Assembly (NCBI GenBank): GCA_016715065.1
Contig: JADKBN010000003.1
Span: forward strand, 576,001 to 640,000
From: Fibrobacterota bacterium
Lineage (GTDB): Bacteria > Fibrobacterota > Fibrobacteria > UBA5070
Direction: 5' to 3'
Length of the DNA: 64,000 bases
The notes beneath the pieces are model-generated. The model was not told the DNA's origin and did no database searches. It was given only the letters and a program-made list of their open reading frames with translations. Position numbers and translations under genes: made by a program. This document shows, piece by piece, positions 1 through 8,984 of this stretch. The stretch's first letter is position 1. The number at the start of each line of letters is the position of its first letter.

Positions 1-1026
1 CAGCGCCGGGGTGGTCTCCACCACGTTGTCTGCCAGCACCACGTTCACCTTCTCGTTGTAGATGCGCCAGAAGGCCTCGCTGGTGGATCCGCTCCACCAG
101 TTGCGCGCGAAGCGGATGGTGGATGCGCTGTCGTAGAACGTGCGGTGGTCCACGAACAGCGCCTGCCTGCCGCCGGATCTGGAAAACCAATTGCTGTCCA
201 CCACGATGCTTCCGCTGCCCATGCAGATCAGGGAATTCTCCGCGGTGTTCTTCACGATGTTGTGGTCGATCCGTACATCCCGCGATTGGTCTCCAATTTG
301 GATCCCGTTGGCCTGCACGGGTTCCTTGGCCAGACCGCCGTCGAGCAGCACGTTGTGGTGCACACGGATATTCTTGACGGAATTTGCAATCTGGATCAGA
401 TCCCATCCGGTCCGCTGCACCAGGTTGTGGTCCACTTCCAGGTCGGTCAGCAGCATGCCGGGGCTTTTGGTCTCGCCCAGATACATGCCCTCCCCGCCCA
501 CGTCGTGGATCCAGTTGTGGTGGATGTGCAGACCCTCCAGGACCGGCGCGGGGTCCGGCGGGGCGCCGCCGTAGTCCTTCTTGGCCATGATGCCTGCGAA
601 GTTGGAGTGGCTGATGCGCAGGTGGTCCACCTCCACGTGGTGGCTGAGGTTGGTGATCCCCAAGCCCGATCCCGCCGCGGTGCTGTCCAGCCAGATCCCG
701 TAGTCCACGCCAGGGGCTCCGGTGCCTGTTAGGTGGATGTAGGTGACGCTGTCCAGCACCATGCCGTAGTTGGTTCCCTTGCCCACCACCGCTTGGCCTT
801 CCGCGCAGTTGCGGATGACCAACGGCTTGGCTGCGCTTCCGTGGAACCCCTTGAAATACTGGAACGGTCGCTTGCCCGCGGCCAGACAAAATGTGTCGCC
901 AGGAACGTAGGTGTACGAGGTCCCGCGGATCCAGGTCTTGGTGGAGTCGAGCCGGAAGGTCGTGGCGGCGGCAGGTGCGCCGCAGACCAGAACAAACAGG
1001 AGGATGCGCCATAAGGTGGGTTTCAT
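1..1026 (-). CDS. Secreted right-handed beta-helix protein, 3' end beyond window
   Basis: The minus strand is open from an ATG at 1026 to the window edge (342 codons, no stop seen), so the C-terminus is missing. The first 21 residues form a signal peptide (MKPTLWRILLFVLVCGAPAAA), followed by a mature region starting TTFRLDSTK. The body is built of short beta-strand turns rich in His-His-Asn and Asp-His-Asn patterns (IHHNWIHDV, VDHNLVQRTG, VHHNVLLDGG, IDHNIVKNT). This is the typical look of right-handed parallel beta-helix proteins, such as pectate-lyase-like or NosD-like families. A role in polysaccharide binding or cleavage is plausible given the GH43 and GH9 genes nearby, but no catalytic site could be assigned. 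Confidence 0.8.
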   Translation of the reverse strand, partial: MKPTLWRILLFVLVCGAPAAATTFRLDSTKTWIRGTSYTYVPGDTFCLAAGKRPFQYFKGFHGSAAKPLVIRNCAEGQAVVGKGTNYGMVLDSVTYIHLTGTGAPGVDYGIWLDSTAAGSGLGITNLSHHVEVDHLRISHSNFAGIMAKKDYGGAPPDPAPVLEGLHIHHNWIHDVGGEGMYLGETKSPGMLLTDLEVDHNLVQRTGWDLIQIANSVKNIRVHHNVLLDGGLAKEPVQANGIQIGDQSRDVRIDHNIVKNTAENSLICMGSGSIVVDSNWFSRSGGRQALFVDHRTFYDSASTIRFARNWWSGSTSEAFWRIYNEKVNVVLADNVVETTPAL

Positions 1027-1089
1027 GGATGGATTGTAATTCCGGATCGACAGGGTTCGCAACCACGATCATCCCGCGCATGGCCCCGT

Positions 1090-2592
1090 TCAGCGTTGTT
1101 TCAATGCCGACCGCACCTTCGCGAAATCGGGATGCGTGAATCCCGCCTTTTCCAATTGCTTGAAATCATCCTCGATGAACCACGCGTAGGTCTTGGAATT
1201 GTCCGACCAGGATGTTTTGGGGCCCAGTGTCAGATAGATGTCCACGGCCTCGGCGGTTTTGCCCTGATCCAGCAAGGCGTGGGCGAGGTTCAATTCCATC
1301 CAGCGCGCGGATTCCAGCATGCCGCGGCGATCGGCGAGTGCAAGGCCCTGGCGGGCGGCGGAATCGGCCAAGGTGGGCTGTCGATTGACCAAGGCATGCC
1401 AGGAAAGAGTCCCCAACGCGTTTTCCAAATCTTGGCTGGGCGAGCCTTGGGATTCGAGGTCTGCCCACTTCGCGGCTTGGCGAGCATAGTCCAATTGCTC
1501 GGCGGGTGGATCCACGCATTCGACCAGATCGGCGAAAGCCTTCGACTTGGTCGAATACGCCCAAGGATCTTCCGGGAAGGAGTCGACAAAGACGGGGAGA
1601 GCCATGTACGCCGCCTTCCCTTGGTTTTTTCGGTCCAGGCGGCAATCGAAATCCGCGGATCTCATCCACGCGTCGGCCAGGAGCATGCGCCGCCTGCGAT
1701 CGGAGGGGTCGGCGGAGAACAGTTTCCTGGCCAGCTCCACCGCCTCGCGTTGCTCCTTGTCGGCGAGGTTCCAAGTCTTCGCCGAGGCATGTGCGAGCGT
1801 GATCCAATTCAGCGCGTTCAGCTCCTGTTCCATCAGGACGGAATTCGGCGGATCGGACTTGTCCAACGCCCTGGCGACTCTGGATGCCGCCAACGCCTTG
1901 TGGGCCACGTCCGCACTGTTTTCCATGGCGCCGATGGTCTCCAAGTCCCTGTAGGCCAGTTCCCAAGCCTGGAAACGTTGGGCGTTCAGAGTGGAATCCG
2001 TGGGGTGCATTTTGGCCAGGGAATCCAGGAGGCCCGCGGATTGGATGTGGAACTCCAAGGCCAGTTGGTTGGAGTTCGCACGCACATGGAGATCGCCCAC
2101 TTCCCTCCATACCGAAACGGCCAAGTGGGCGATGGAACTGTCTTTCGGGTGCGCCTGGCGCAGGGATTGGATTTTCACCCGAGCGGTTTCCAGAAGGGAC
2201 GAGGCTTGCGGATCCTGCACGCCGATGGTTTGCGCGAGCTTCATGCAAATCCCCACGTAGTCCTTGGCCTGGGAGGAATCCGCTTCCTCATCCAGTTCCA
2301 TCTTTTCCCACAGCGACATCGCTCGGCGCATGGCGGAAATGGCGGTGTCGGTTTGGCCAGCGGTTTCCAGTTCCCGGCCCATCAGATCCAGTGTTTGCGC
2401 CAAACCAAGGCAACCGTCCGAGCGAGGGGCTGAATCCACACAATCGCGTTCGTACCGGGCGACATCGGTCGCCAAAAGATCCGCGCGGGATTGCGCCTGG
2501 AGCTCGAATTCATTGGAAACCTCTTGGGAGCGCAGTCGGCACCCGCTGGCCAGCACCAATGCAGCCAAACACAGGGAGTGGAAAATCTTCAT
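1090..2592 (-). CDS. TPR-like lipoprotein of unknown function
   Basis: This encodes 500 residues. I start it at the ATG at 2592 rather than an upstream codon because this begins a clean lipoprotein signal: MKIFHSLCLAALVLASGC, with Cys18 as the predicted lipidated residue. The rest is almost entirely helical, with Ala/Leu/Asp-rich 30-40-residue stretches (for example DTAISAMRRAMSLWEKMELDEE and ESARWMELNLAHALLDQGKTAEAVDIYLTLG). This resembles tetratricopeptide-type repeats, so a protein-protein interaction role at the outer membrane is likely. It has no close operon partner; the partial beta-helix gene lies 63 bp downstream. Confidence 0.8.
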   Translation of the reverse strand: MKIFHSLCLAALVLASGCRLRSQEVSNEFELQAQSRADLLATDVARYERDCVDSAPRSDGCLGLAQTLDLMGRELETAGQTDTAISAMRRAMSLWEKMELDEEADSSQAKDYVGICMKLAQTIGVQDPQASSLLETARVKIQSLRQAHPKDSSIAHLAVSVWREVGDLHVRANSNQLALEFHIQSAGLLDSLAKMHPTDSTLNAQRFQAWELAYRDLETIGAMENSADVAHKALAASRVARALDKSDPPNSVLMEQELNALNWITLAHASAKTWNLADKEQREAVELARKLFSADPSDRRRRMLLADAWMRSADFDCRLDRKNQGKAAYMALPVFVDSFPEDPWAYSTKSKAFADLVECVDPPAEQLDYARQAAKWADLESQGSPSQDLENALGTLSWHALVNRQPTLADSAARQGLALADRRGMLESARWMELNLAHALLDQGKTAEAVDIYLTLGPKTSWSDNSKTYAWFIEDDFKQLEKAGFTHPDFAKVRSALKQR

Positions 2593-2705
2593 GGGTCGTA
2601 GGTCCTGAAGGCACACGCGTTGGGAGGGAAGATCGGATCCATGCAATCTAGGTTCCACATCCCTTGCCTGCCGTGGAGGATGCGCCTATCTTTGGTGGCT
2701 CCACT

Positions 2706-2790
2706 GGAGAGGTGGCAGAGTGGTCGATTGCGGTAGACTCGAAATCTATTGTAGGGAAACCTACCGGGGGTTCGAATCCCTCCCTCTCCG
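2706..2790 (+). tRNA. tRNA-Ser (anticodon CGA)
   Basis: The sequence folds as an 85-nt class II tRNA. The acceptor stem pairs GGAGAGG (2706-2712) with CCTCTCC (2783-2789), with discriminator G2790. The anticodon loop CTCGAAA sits on a GTAGA/TCTAT stem and gives anticodon CGA, reading UCG. A long variable arm (GTAGG/CCTAC) follows, as expected for tRNA-Ser, and then a T-arm with GTTCGAATC. The 3' CCA is not encoded. Confidence 0.95.
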
Positions 2791-2832
2791 TTTGCAAACC
2801 AGGTCCACAGGGGCTCGGTGGGCGAAAGAATG

Positions 2833-2871
2833 AAAAAGGCCAGAGCAGGAAACCCTCGCTCTGGCCTTTTT
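2833..2871. terminator. Bidirectional intrinsic terminator
   Basis: A 14-bp inverted repeat (2833-2846 with 2858-2871) has A5 on the left and T5 on the right of a GC-rich stem. It can therefore end both the tRNA-Ser transcript (plus) and the GH43 gene (minus). Confidence 0.85.
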
Positions 2872-2920
2872 GTTTGTGCGCGCCTTGGGTCCACGCCCCC
2901 TTTTCAGGGCGCCCTGGCGA

Positions 2921-4810
2921 TCACTTGGTCACGGCGATCGATCGCGAATCCACCGTGGTCCCGTCGATGCGGCCCACGAGCACGTAGTGGCCTTGGGGGA
3001 GGCTCGACCCGGAGCCGGCCACGTGGGTGCCCGCCTCCTGCCGACCTTCCGCGAGGCGTTCCAGCACCCTCCCTTGGGGTGTCGTCAGCAGGATCTCCAC
3101 CTGGCCTGCGTGCGCCAGCTCGTATCCTACAGACAAAAAATGACCGGTGCCGGAAGGTGACGTGGTGAATTCCAAGGGGCGCGCGGCGACGGCCAGGGGC
3201 TTGGGCCCGAGAGCGGACAACGGGTAGAGGTCGATCTCGGCGGTGGCCGAAGCGCCGATCTTGAACCAGTCGAAATCGGCGTAGCCTCCCGCGGCTTTGG
3301 TGGCGTAGTTGAACAGTCCGAACCGATATCCCACGAAGTGGGTGAGCTTGTAGGACATCTGCAGGGTGTTGCCGATGGCCTTCCAGGTCGTGCTGTCGAG
3401 GCTGTAGTAGAACGTCGCCTTGTCGGTCTTGTTGGTGAAATCCATGTCCACGCGCAAAAACACGCGGTCCTGGTTTATTTCCACGCTGGCCACCTGGGTG
3501 TTGGCGTTGACCATCACCACCGACCGTGTGGTCCCGGTCTTCTTGACACCCACGTAGCCGTAGGCATCCTGGAGGGCGACCAAGCCGGCGACGTCGCCAT
3601 CCTTCAGATTCGCCACGTCGACCACCGTCCGCCCGACGCTCTTGGGTCCGAACGATCGTTGGGTAAGGGTGTTCTTGGCGTCCACCACTTGAGCATCCAC
3701 GCGACCGCTGGTGATCCGGTAGTGCCCGGGGCGCGCCGAAAGCGACCACTTGGCGTTGTCCGGATTGTGGTTCCATTGCCATTCGAGCTTCATGCTCGTG
3801 GAATTGAAATTGTCGGCGGTCACGATGCCGGTCCCCGCCGCGTCGTTGGTGGTCATGGTCAAGGTTTTTGGCGCTGCGCCACCGTTGAACACGGGCCAAT
3901 CGGCCGACCACGTCACGGGCATGATCCACGGCGAGCGTCCCACCGAACCGTTGTCCTGGAACAGGTAGCCCCACCAGTTGCCCTTGGCGTCCTGGATCAC
4001 GCTGCCTTGGGCCACGCCCTGGCTGTTCAAGGCGATCTTGCCCTCGTAGGTGCCGGTGAGGGTCTTGGAGCGATGGACAAGTTCTGTCCTACCTCCCCCC
4101 GAGGGCCAGGTGATGGTGAACACGTAGTAGTAGCCGCCCACCTTCTCGATGTGCGCGCCTTCCGCTTGCACATTGAAGCTGGTGCCCGCGATGGAGGCGG
4201 GGTTGGTGATGAGGGTCTTGTTCACGCCACCGGATTTCACCCCGGAAAGGTCCGCGTTCAATTCCACGATCTTGATGTCGCCGCCTCCGTAGACCACGTA
4301 GTTCCTGCCGTCGTCGTCCAAATGCAGGGACGGGTCGTGGTAGAACGGGAACTGGACTTCCTTCCACGGGCCCTTCTCCACGTCCTTGGTGGAATAGAGG
4401 TGGGTCTTGTTGGTGGTGTAGGAAGGGACCAGCACGTGGAATGTGCCGTCCTTGTAGCGGATGCTGCTGGCCCACGAGCCCTTTCCGTAGGCGTTTTTCC
4501 CGCTGTTGAGGTTCATCTGATCGGAATTGGTCAGGGTGGAGTAGCAATAGCCCACCGTTTTCCAGTTGACCAGATCGGTGGACTTCATGATGGGCACGCC
4601 CGGTGCCAGGTGCATCGTGGTATGGCTCATGTAGAAGTCGTTTCCGACCCGCACGATGGAGAGGTCGGGAATATCCGACCACAGGAAGGGATTGGAGACC
4701 GTCGCTCCCCAGGAGGCGCCGAACAAGGCGCACGAGAAGGCAAAGGCGCGAGCGACCAAACCGGTTGCCCATTTGGGGCTGCAGGGGCGATGGGCAAGTC
4801 TTGAGTTCAT
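2921..4810 (-). CDS. Glycoside hydrolase family 43 protein, secreted
   Basis: This is a 629-aa enzyme of the arabinanase/beta-xylosidase type, predicted to cut hemicellulose outside the cell. Residues 1-36 are a signal peptide ending GASWGA. The five-bladed propeller domain begins at once: PDLSIVRVGNDFY places the catalytic base at Asp49, HDPSLHLDDDG gives the pKa-modulating Asp159, and QAEGAHIEK gives the general acid Glu217. After about residue 330 there is a concanavalin-like C-terminal module (GLVALQDAYGYVGVKKTG, then DFDWFKIG near 540). The last ~80 residues look like a FlgD/type IX-sorting-like tail (GHYVLVGRIDG). It is monocistronic, ending at the shared terminator with tRNA-Ser. The exact substrate cannot be told by eye. 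Confidence 0.9.
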   Translation of the reverse strand: MNSRLAHRPCSPKWATGLVARAFAFSCALFGASWGATVSNPFLWSDIPDLSIVRVGNDFYMSHTTMHLAPGVPIMKSTDLVNWKTVGYCYSTLTNSDQMNLNSGKNAYGKGSWASSIRYKDGTFHVLVPSYTTNKTHLYSTKDVEKGPWKEVQFPFYHDPSLHLDDDGRNYVVYGGGDIKIVELNADLSGVKSGGVNKTLITNPASIAGTSFNVQAEGAHIEKVGGYYYVFTITWPSGGGRTELVHRSKTLTGTYEGKIALNSQGVAQGSVIQDAKGNWWGYLFQDNGSVGRSPWIMPVTWSADWPVFNGGAAPKTLTMTTNDAAGTGIVTADNFNSTSMKLEWQWNHNPDNAKWSLSARPGHYRITSGRVDAQVVDAKNTLTQRSFGPKSVGRTVVDVANLKDGDVAGLVALQDAYGYVGVKKTGTTRSVVMVNANTQVASVEINQDRVFLRVDMDFTNKTDKATFYYSLDSTTWKAIGNTLQMSYKLTHFVGYRFGLFNYATKAAGGYADFDWFKIGASATAEIDLYPLSALGPKPLAVAARPLEFTTSPSGTGHFLSVGYELAHAGQVEILLTTPQGRVLERLAEGRQEAGTHVAGSGSSLPQGHYVLVGRIDGTTVDSRSIAVTK

Positions 4811-5052
4811 CTGGTCTCTCCTCGTGGGACGGCGAGCGAACCGTCCGGTCGTACGTGGAGAAGATGACCAACAGGCTGGTGCGAGGGTGGTGGATCCGAC
4901 CCCGGAGCTTGGGTGAAACTACCAAAGGGCGGACAGACGTTGGACAGGGGGCTGGTGAGTTGCTAAATTGCCTTGTCCATGCACGGAGGGTTCGGTCGAT
5001 GGCCGGATTCTCGCGGTGCAGCAAGTTGCTGCGCGAACGTTCGCAGCCAAGA

Positions 5053-5148
5053 TGCCAGGGCCCGCGCGGTACTGCGCGGCTGAACCCCGCCAGGCCCGGA
5101 AGGGAGCAACGGTGTGTCGTTTGCAGTAGGCGCCGCGGTCACCCTGGT
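5053..5148 (+). ncRNA. ffs: Bacterial signal recognition particle RNA (small SRP RNA)
   Basis: The invariant SRP RNA core is present at about 5089-5110: CCAGGCCCGGAAGGGAGCAA, matching the GNAR tetraloop plus asymmetric loop that binds Ffh. The outer stem closes with CCAGGG (5055-5060) and CCCTGG (5142-5147), giving a hairpin of about 96 nt like E. coli 4.5S RNA. The ends are estimated to within a few bases. It guides inner-membrane and secreted proteins to the translocon. Confidence 0.9.
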
Positions 5149-5152
5149 TTTT

Positions 5153-5188
5153 GGAAGCCCTCGAGTTCAAACGAGCTCGAGGGCTTCC
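5153..5188 (+). terminator. Hairpin terminator after the SRP RNA
   Basis: A perfect 13-bp inverted repeat, GGAAGCCCTCGAG (5153-5165) with CTCGAGGGCTTCC (5176-5188), lies five bases after the SRP RNA. The following T-run is weak (TGTATT), so termination may be partial. Confidence 0.65.
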
Positions 5189-5333
5189 TGTATTCGAATC
5201 ATCGTCTCCCGACCGATCCCAAGCCTGGAAGGAGAGTGTCGCACCGAGGACGAAAAGTCAGCCCATGGAAACAAGATCCCTGGGTACACTAAAGCCTTTC
5301 TTGGTTTGTAATCATCGATCCGGAGACGTGTCC

Positions 5334-7310
5334 ATGTCTTGCTTGTTCCGATTCCATCGAGCCTGCCTGGGGATTTTCCTTGCGGTGGGTTGTGCGTCGT
5401 CCGTGGCTCGCGCCGATGTGTTGGCCAATCAGCTGGGCTGGCCGCCGACCAGCCACAAGACGGTGGTCCTTACAGGGGCTTCCCAGGTCAGCCCAGGCGC
5501 GACCTGGACGATCTCCAAGGTGGGCTCTACCAGTGCGGTGGCCACGGGTGTGGTGGGGGCAGCGCAAGGGTGGCCCCTGATGGGCAACGACCAGGCGCAA
5601 GTGGTGGTCCTTCCGGATTCTCTGGATGCCGGTTCCTACAAGCTCAGTGCGGGATCCGCCCAACTGGATTTCCAGGTTCGTGACCAGGCTTGGTTGGAAG
5701 TGTCGAAGGCCTTGCTCAAGGGTTTCTACTTCCAGCGAGCGGGAATGGAGCTGACGAGCCAATACGCGGGATCCTGGGCGCGGCCTGCAGCGCATGTGGA
5801 GGGTATGGCCACCTACCACGCCAGCTCAGGGAAATCGTCCGGATCCAAGCCAAGCCCCAAGGGCTGGTACGACGCAGGCGACTACAACAAGTACATCGTC
5901 AATTCCGGCATCACCACGTGGTGCCTTTTGGCCTTGGCCGAGCAATTCAAGCCCTATGTGGATACCCTCAAGCTGGGCATTCCGGAGGACGGCGGTGTGG
6001 TTCCTTCGGTGCTGGCCGAGGCGCGCTGGAATCTGGACTGGATGCTCACCATGCAAGACGACGACGGCGGGGTGTTCCACAAGTGGACCCAGAAGGCCTT
6101 CGGAGATTTCGCGCTTCCCCACCTGGACAAATCCGAACGCTTCTTCGTGGGGAAATCCTCGACCGCAAGCTACGACTTCGCTGCGGTGATGGCGCTGGCC
6201 TCGCGGCTGTATGCCTCGCATGACCCCGCCTTTTCCGCCGCGGCGCTGGCGGCCGCGAAAAAGGCCTACACCTGGGCGGTGGCCAACCACACGAAGGTGT
6301 TTTCCAATCCCAGCGATGTGCAGACTGGCGAATATGGCGACAAGAGTGCCGATGACGAGAAATTCTGGGCCGCGGTGGAACTTTCCCTCGCCACGGGTGA
6401 ATTGGCCTACCTACCTGCGTCCGCCACGGCTTGGCCGGTGCCGGCCTGGGCGGAGGTGGGGATGCTGGGCACCTACCAGATCGTGTCGCACCCGGAGTCT
6501 TTCCCGGCAGCACTGGTGGCCAAGGCCAAGAAGGATCTGCTGGATCAGGCAGACATCCTCGCCGCGCGGGTGAAGAGCGGACCTTGGGCCGCTCCCCAGC
6601 AACAGGAAAAGGAGCTTCCCTGGGGCTCCAACTCGGTGTTGTCCCACATGGGACTGCATGGGGTGTACGCGTGGCTGGCCACCGGCAAGCAGGATTACCT
6701 GGACGTGGCCGATGCCGCCATGGACCACTTGATGGGGCGCAATCCGCTGGGGCTTTCCGGGGTGACAGGATTTGGTCAGAAGAAGGCCATGAAGGTCCAT
6801 CACCGCATTTCCGGTGGCGACAACGTGGTGGATCCCGTTCCCGGGCTTTTGATCGGCGGGCCCTATGCCGGCGGCGACGACGTGATCAACGACCCCAAGA
6901 ACACGTGGATGTGCAAGGAATACCGTGTGAGCGGCAAGCCCGCCCTGGCTTGGATCGACGACCAGTGTTCCTATGCCACCAACGAGATCGCCATCAACTG
7001 GAACGCATCGTCGTCGTATCTGGCCAACGCACTGACCGCCATCCATCAAAGAGGCTTCAAGGCTCCGGCGTGGTCGGTCACGGGTGTGCATCGGACCGTC
7101 CGGCCGTTGGAGGCGCGTTGGACGGAAAATGGCGTGGTGTTGGATCGCGCGGCCACGGTGGAAGTGTTCAGTCCCCGCGGCGTGCGCGGTGCGGTGGTCC
7201 ATGCCAGGCCAGGCGTGCCGGTGGCCCTGGAACACGTGCGGGGAGTTCAGATCCTGTTGGTGCGCTCGGAAGGCGCCGAACCTCGCACGTTCACGCGCAT
7301 CGTGCCCTGA
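5334..7310 (+). CDS. Glycoside hydrolase family 9 cellulase, secreted
   Basis: This encodes 658 residues from the ATG at 5334, chosen because GGAG lies 8 bp upstream and the signal peptide (MSCLFRFHRACLGIFLAVGC...ARA) starts there; the frame is open further upstream. An N-terminal Ig-like domain (VLANQLGWPPTSHKTVVLTG) precedes the catalytic (alpha/alpha)6 barrel. The GH9 signature WYDAGDYNKYIVNSG gives the base aspartates Asp180/Asp183, and SYATNEIAINWN gives the proton donor Glu551. It is an endoglucanase-type inverting enzyme that hydrolyses beta-1,4-glucan. The last ~70 residues (from RTVRPLEARWTENG) are a non-catalytic tail that may be a secretion-sorting domain. Confidence 0.93.
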   Translation: MSCLFRFHRACLGIFLAVGCASSVARADVLANQLGWPPTSHKTVVLTGASQVSPGATWTISKVGSTSAVATGVVGAAQGWPLMGNDQAQVVVLPDSLDAGSYKLSAGSAQLDFQVRDQAWLEVSKALLKGFYFQRAGMELTSQYAGSWARPAAHVEGMATYHASSGKSSGSKPSPKGWYDAGDYNKYIVNSGITTWCLLALAEQFKPYVDTLKLGIPEDGGVVPSVLAEARWNLDWMLTMQDDDGGVFHKWTQKAFGDFALPHLDKSERFFVGKSSTASYDFAAVMALASRLYASHDPAFSAAALAAAKKAYTWAVANHTKVFSNPSDVQTGEYGDKSADDEKFWAAVELSLATGELAYLPASATAWPVPAWAEVGMLGTYQIVSHPESFPAALVAKAKKDLLDQADILAARVKSGPWAAPQQQEKELPWGSNSVLSHMGLHGVYAWLATGKQDYLDVADAAMDHLMGRNPLGLSGVTGFGQKKAMKVHHRISGGDNVVDPVPGLLIGGPYAGGDDVINDPKNTWMCKEYRVSGKPALAWIDDQCSYATNEIAINWNASSSYLANALTAIHQRGFKAPAWSVTGVHRTVRPLEARWTENGVVLDRAATVEVFSPRGVRGAVVHARPGVPVALEHVRGVQILLVRSEGAEPRTFTRIVP

Positions 7311-7373
7311 GCAGGTTCGGGTCCCTCTCCCAGGACTTTGGCTTGGGACCCGTGACATCGTTTACCGAGAAAA

Positions 7374-7405
7374 CACCCCGCAGCTTCCTGCGGGGTGGCT
7401 TATTT
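7374..7405 (+). terminator. Intrinsic terminator after the GH9 gene
   Basis: A 10-bp stem, CACCCCGCAG (7374-7383) with CTGCGGGGTG (7388-7397) and a CTTC loop, is followed by a T-rich stretch (GCTTATTTATTT). It separates the cellulase from the esterase gene. Confidence 0.75.
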
Positions 7406-7487
7406 ATTTGGAGCGATCCACCCGGATTGCCAAGCGCCAACTTGCAGGAAGGCTGCTTGGTCGCCAACCCTGTGCCGGAGAAATCCC

Positions 7488-8984
7488 ATGAAACGCAAGT
7501 CGATCCCCTTGGCCTTGGTCTGCGGCGTCGGGGTTGGCGCGAGCGCCGACCCCATCGAGGATCTGCAGGGTTACCTCGCCAACAAGCGGGAAGGTCGCCC
7601 GGCGATTTCTGCGCAGTCCTTTTATCAGCTGCCTCTCACCAAAGCCCAGGCCTTGAGTGCCCGTGATCTGTTGTGGAAAGACCAGGTCGAGGTGGTCACC
7701 CGGACGGAAAAGGCGGCGTGGGATGCCGGGAAATTCTCCTTGAACGGCTACGACATGGCCTTCAAGTTCAAGGTTTTCGGCTCCCAGCCTGCCAGCGGGC
7801 GGTCGCTGTTTCTTTCCATGCACGGTGGGGGATCCACCACCGCCGACGTCAACGACGAACAATGGGCCAACCAGCAGGTTCTCTACACCCCGGCAGAAGG
7901 CGTCTACCTCAGCCCACGGGCACCGACCGATAGCTGGAACATGTGGCACCAGTCCCACATCGACAGCTTGTTTGCCCGCATCATCCAGGCCGCGGTGGTG
8001 TTCCGGTCGGTGGATCCCAACCGCGTGTACGTGATGGGCTATTCCGCCGGTGGCGATGGCGCCTACCAGCTCGCCCCGCGCATGGCCGATCGCTGGGCAG
8101 CCGCAGCCATGATGGCGGGCCACCCCAACGACGCCTCGCCGTTGTCGTTGCGAAACATCGGGATGACCTTGCACGTGGGTGCGCTGGACAACGCCTACGA
8201 TCGCAATCTTCTGGTTCCCCGATGGGGCAAAACCCTGGACAGCTTGCGCGCCTTGGATCCCGGAGGTTACGCGAACTTCGCCCAGGTCCACGCGGGAAAG
8301 CCCCACTGGATGGATCGCGAAGACACCGTCGCGGTTTCCTGGATGCGGACCTTCACGCGCAATCCGCGCCCTGAACGTGTGGTCTGGAAACAAGACGACG
8401 TGATGCACGAGCGGTTCTACTGGCTGGGTGCGGTGCCCTCGCAGGTTCGCAAAGCATCGCTGGTGGTGGCCACCCGGTCGGGACAGGATTTCCGGATCGA
8501 ATCGTCGGATCTGGACACCGTACGGATCTTCCTGGACGATTCCCTGGCCGACTTGGATCGCCCTGTCCAGGTTCAGTGGAAGTCCGGCGCCAAGGTGCAG
8601 ATCACTCCGGTCCGGACCGTCCGGGACCTGTGGGAATCCATGCTGTCAAAAACCGACAAGAACTACATGTTCAGCGCGTCCCTGAAAGCCCACGCGGGAA
8701 TGGTCTCGGGCATCGGAAGTGATCCTTCCCGTTTCGCCCGGACCGGATATCGCGCCTACCTTGCGGGTGGTTCCAGGCGGATCCGCTACGAACAACCTCA
8801 CTCCGAAGGCTTGTCGGCCGAGATCGCGGTGCTGGACCAGCGAGGTGTCAGAATCTGGCATGGCCGCTGCGACGCCGCCAGCGGGACCCTCGAACTCGAT
8901 CTGCCCACCTCCGGCGTGTATTTCGTGCGCTGGGCCACGGCAGGATCGAGCGTCACGATGCCGATCGCGTTCACGGGGAAGTAG
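7488..8984 (+). CDS. Secreted PHB depolymerase-like / carbohydrate esterase alpha/beta hydrolase
   Basis: This is a 498-aa protein starting at the ATG at 7488, with GGAG 7 bp upstream and a short signal peptide (MKRKSIPLALVCGVGVGASA). The alpha/beta-hydrolase core spans about residues 80-300. The oxyanion region is LFLSMHGGGS, the nucleophile elbow is GYSAGGDG with Ser186, and the probable catalytic His lies in HAGKPHWMD. The family contains feruloyl and acetyl-xylan esterases and PHB depolymerases. Next to GH9 and GH43 genes, de-esterification of plant cell wall polymers is the better guess. The C-terminus (GVYFVRWATAGSS) resembles a sorting tail. Its last 14 bases overlap the end of the convergent gene at 8971. 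Confidence 0.8.
   Translation: MKRKSIPLALVCGVGVGASADPIEDLQGYLANKREGRPAISAQSFYQLPLTKAQALSARDLLWKDQVEVVTRTEKAAWDAGKFSLNGYDMAFKFKVFGSQPASGRSLFLSMHGGGSTTADVNDEQWANQQVLYTPAEGVYLSPRAPTDSWNMWHQSHIDSLFARIIQAAVVFRSVDPNRVYVMGYSAGGDGAYQLAPRMADRWAAAAMMAGHPNDASPLSLRNIGMTLHVGALDNAYDRNLLVPRWGKTLDSLRALDPGGYANFAQVHAGKPHWMDREDTVAVSWMRTFTRNPRPERVVWKQDDVMHERFYWLGAVPSQVRKASLVVATRSGQDFRIESSDLDTVRIFLDDSLADLDRPVQVQWKSGAKVQITPVRTVRDLWESMLSKTDKNYMFSASLKAHAGMVSGIGSDPSRFARTGYRAYLAGGSRRIRYEQPHSEGLSAEIAVLDQRGVRIWHGRCDAASGTLELDLPTSGVYFVRWATAGSSVTMPIAFTGK

Noticed and set aside
4939..4975. Possible promoter before the SRP RNA
   Set aside because: TTGGAC and TAAATT are spaced about 18 bp but lie about 70 bp too far upstream of the RNA and match poorly.
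7318..7353. GGGTCCC/GGGACCC inverted repeat after the GH9 gene
   Set aside because: Short stem with a long loop; the hairpin at 7374 is the better terminator.
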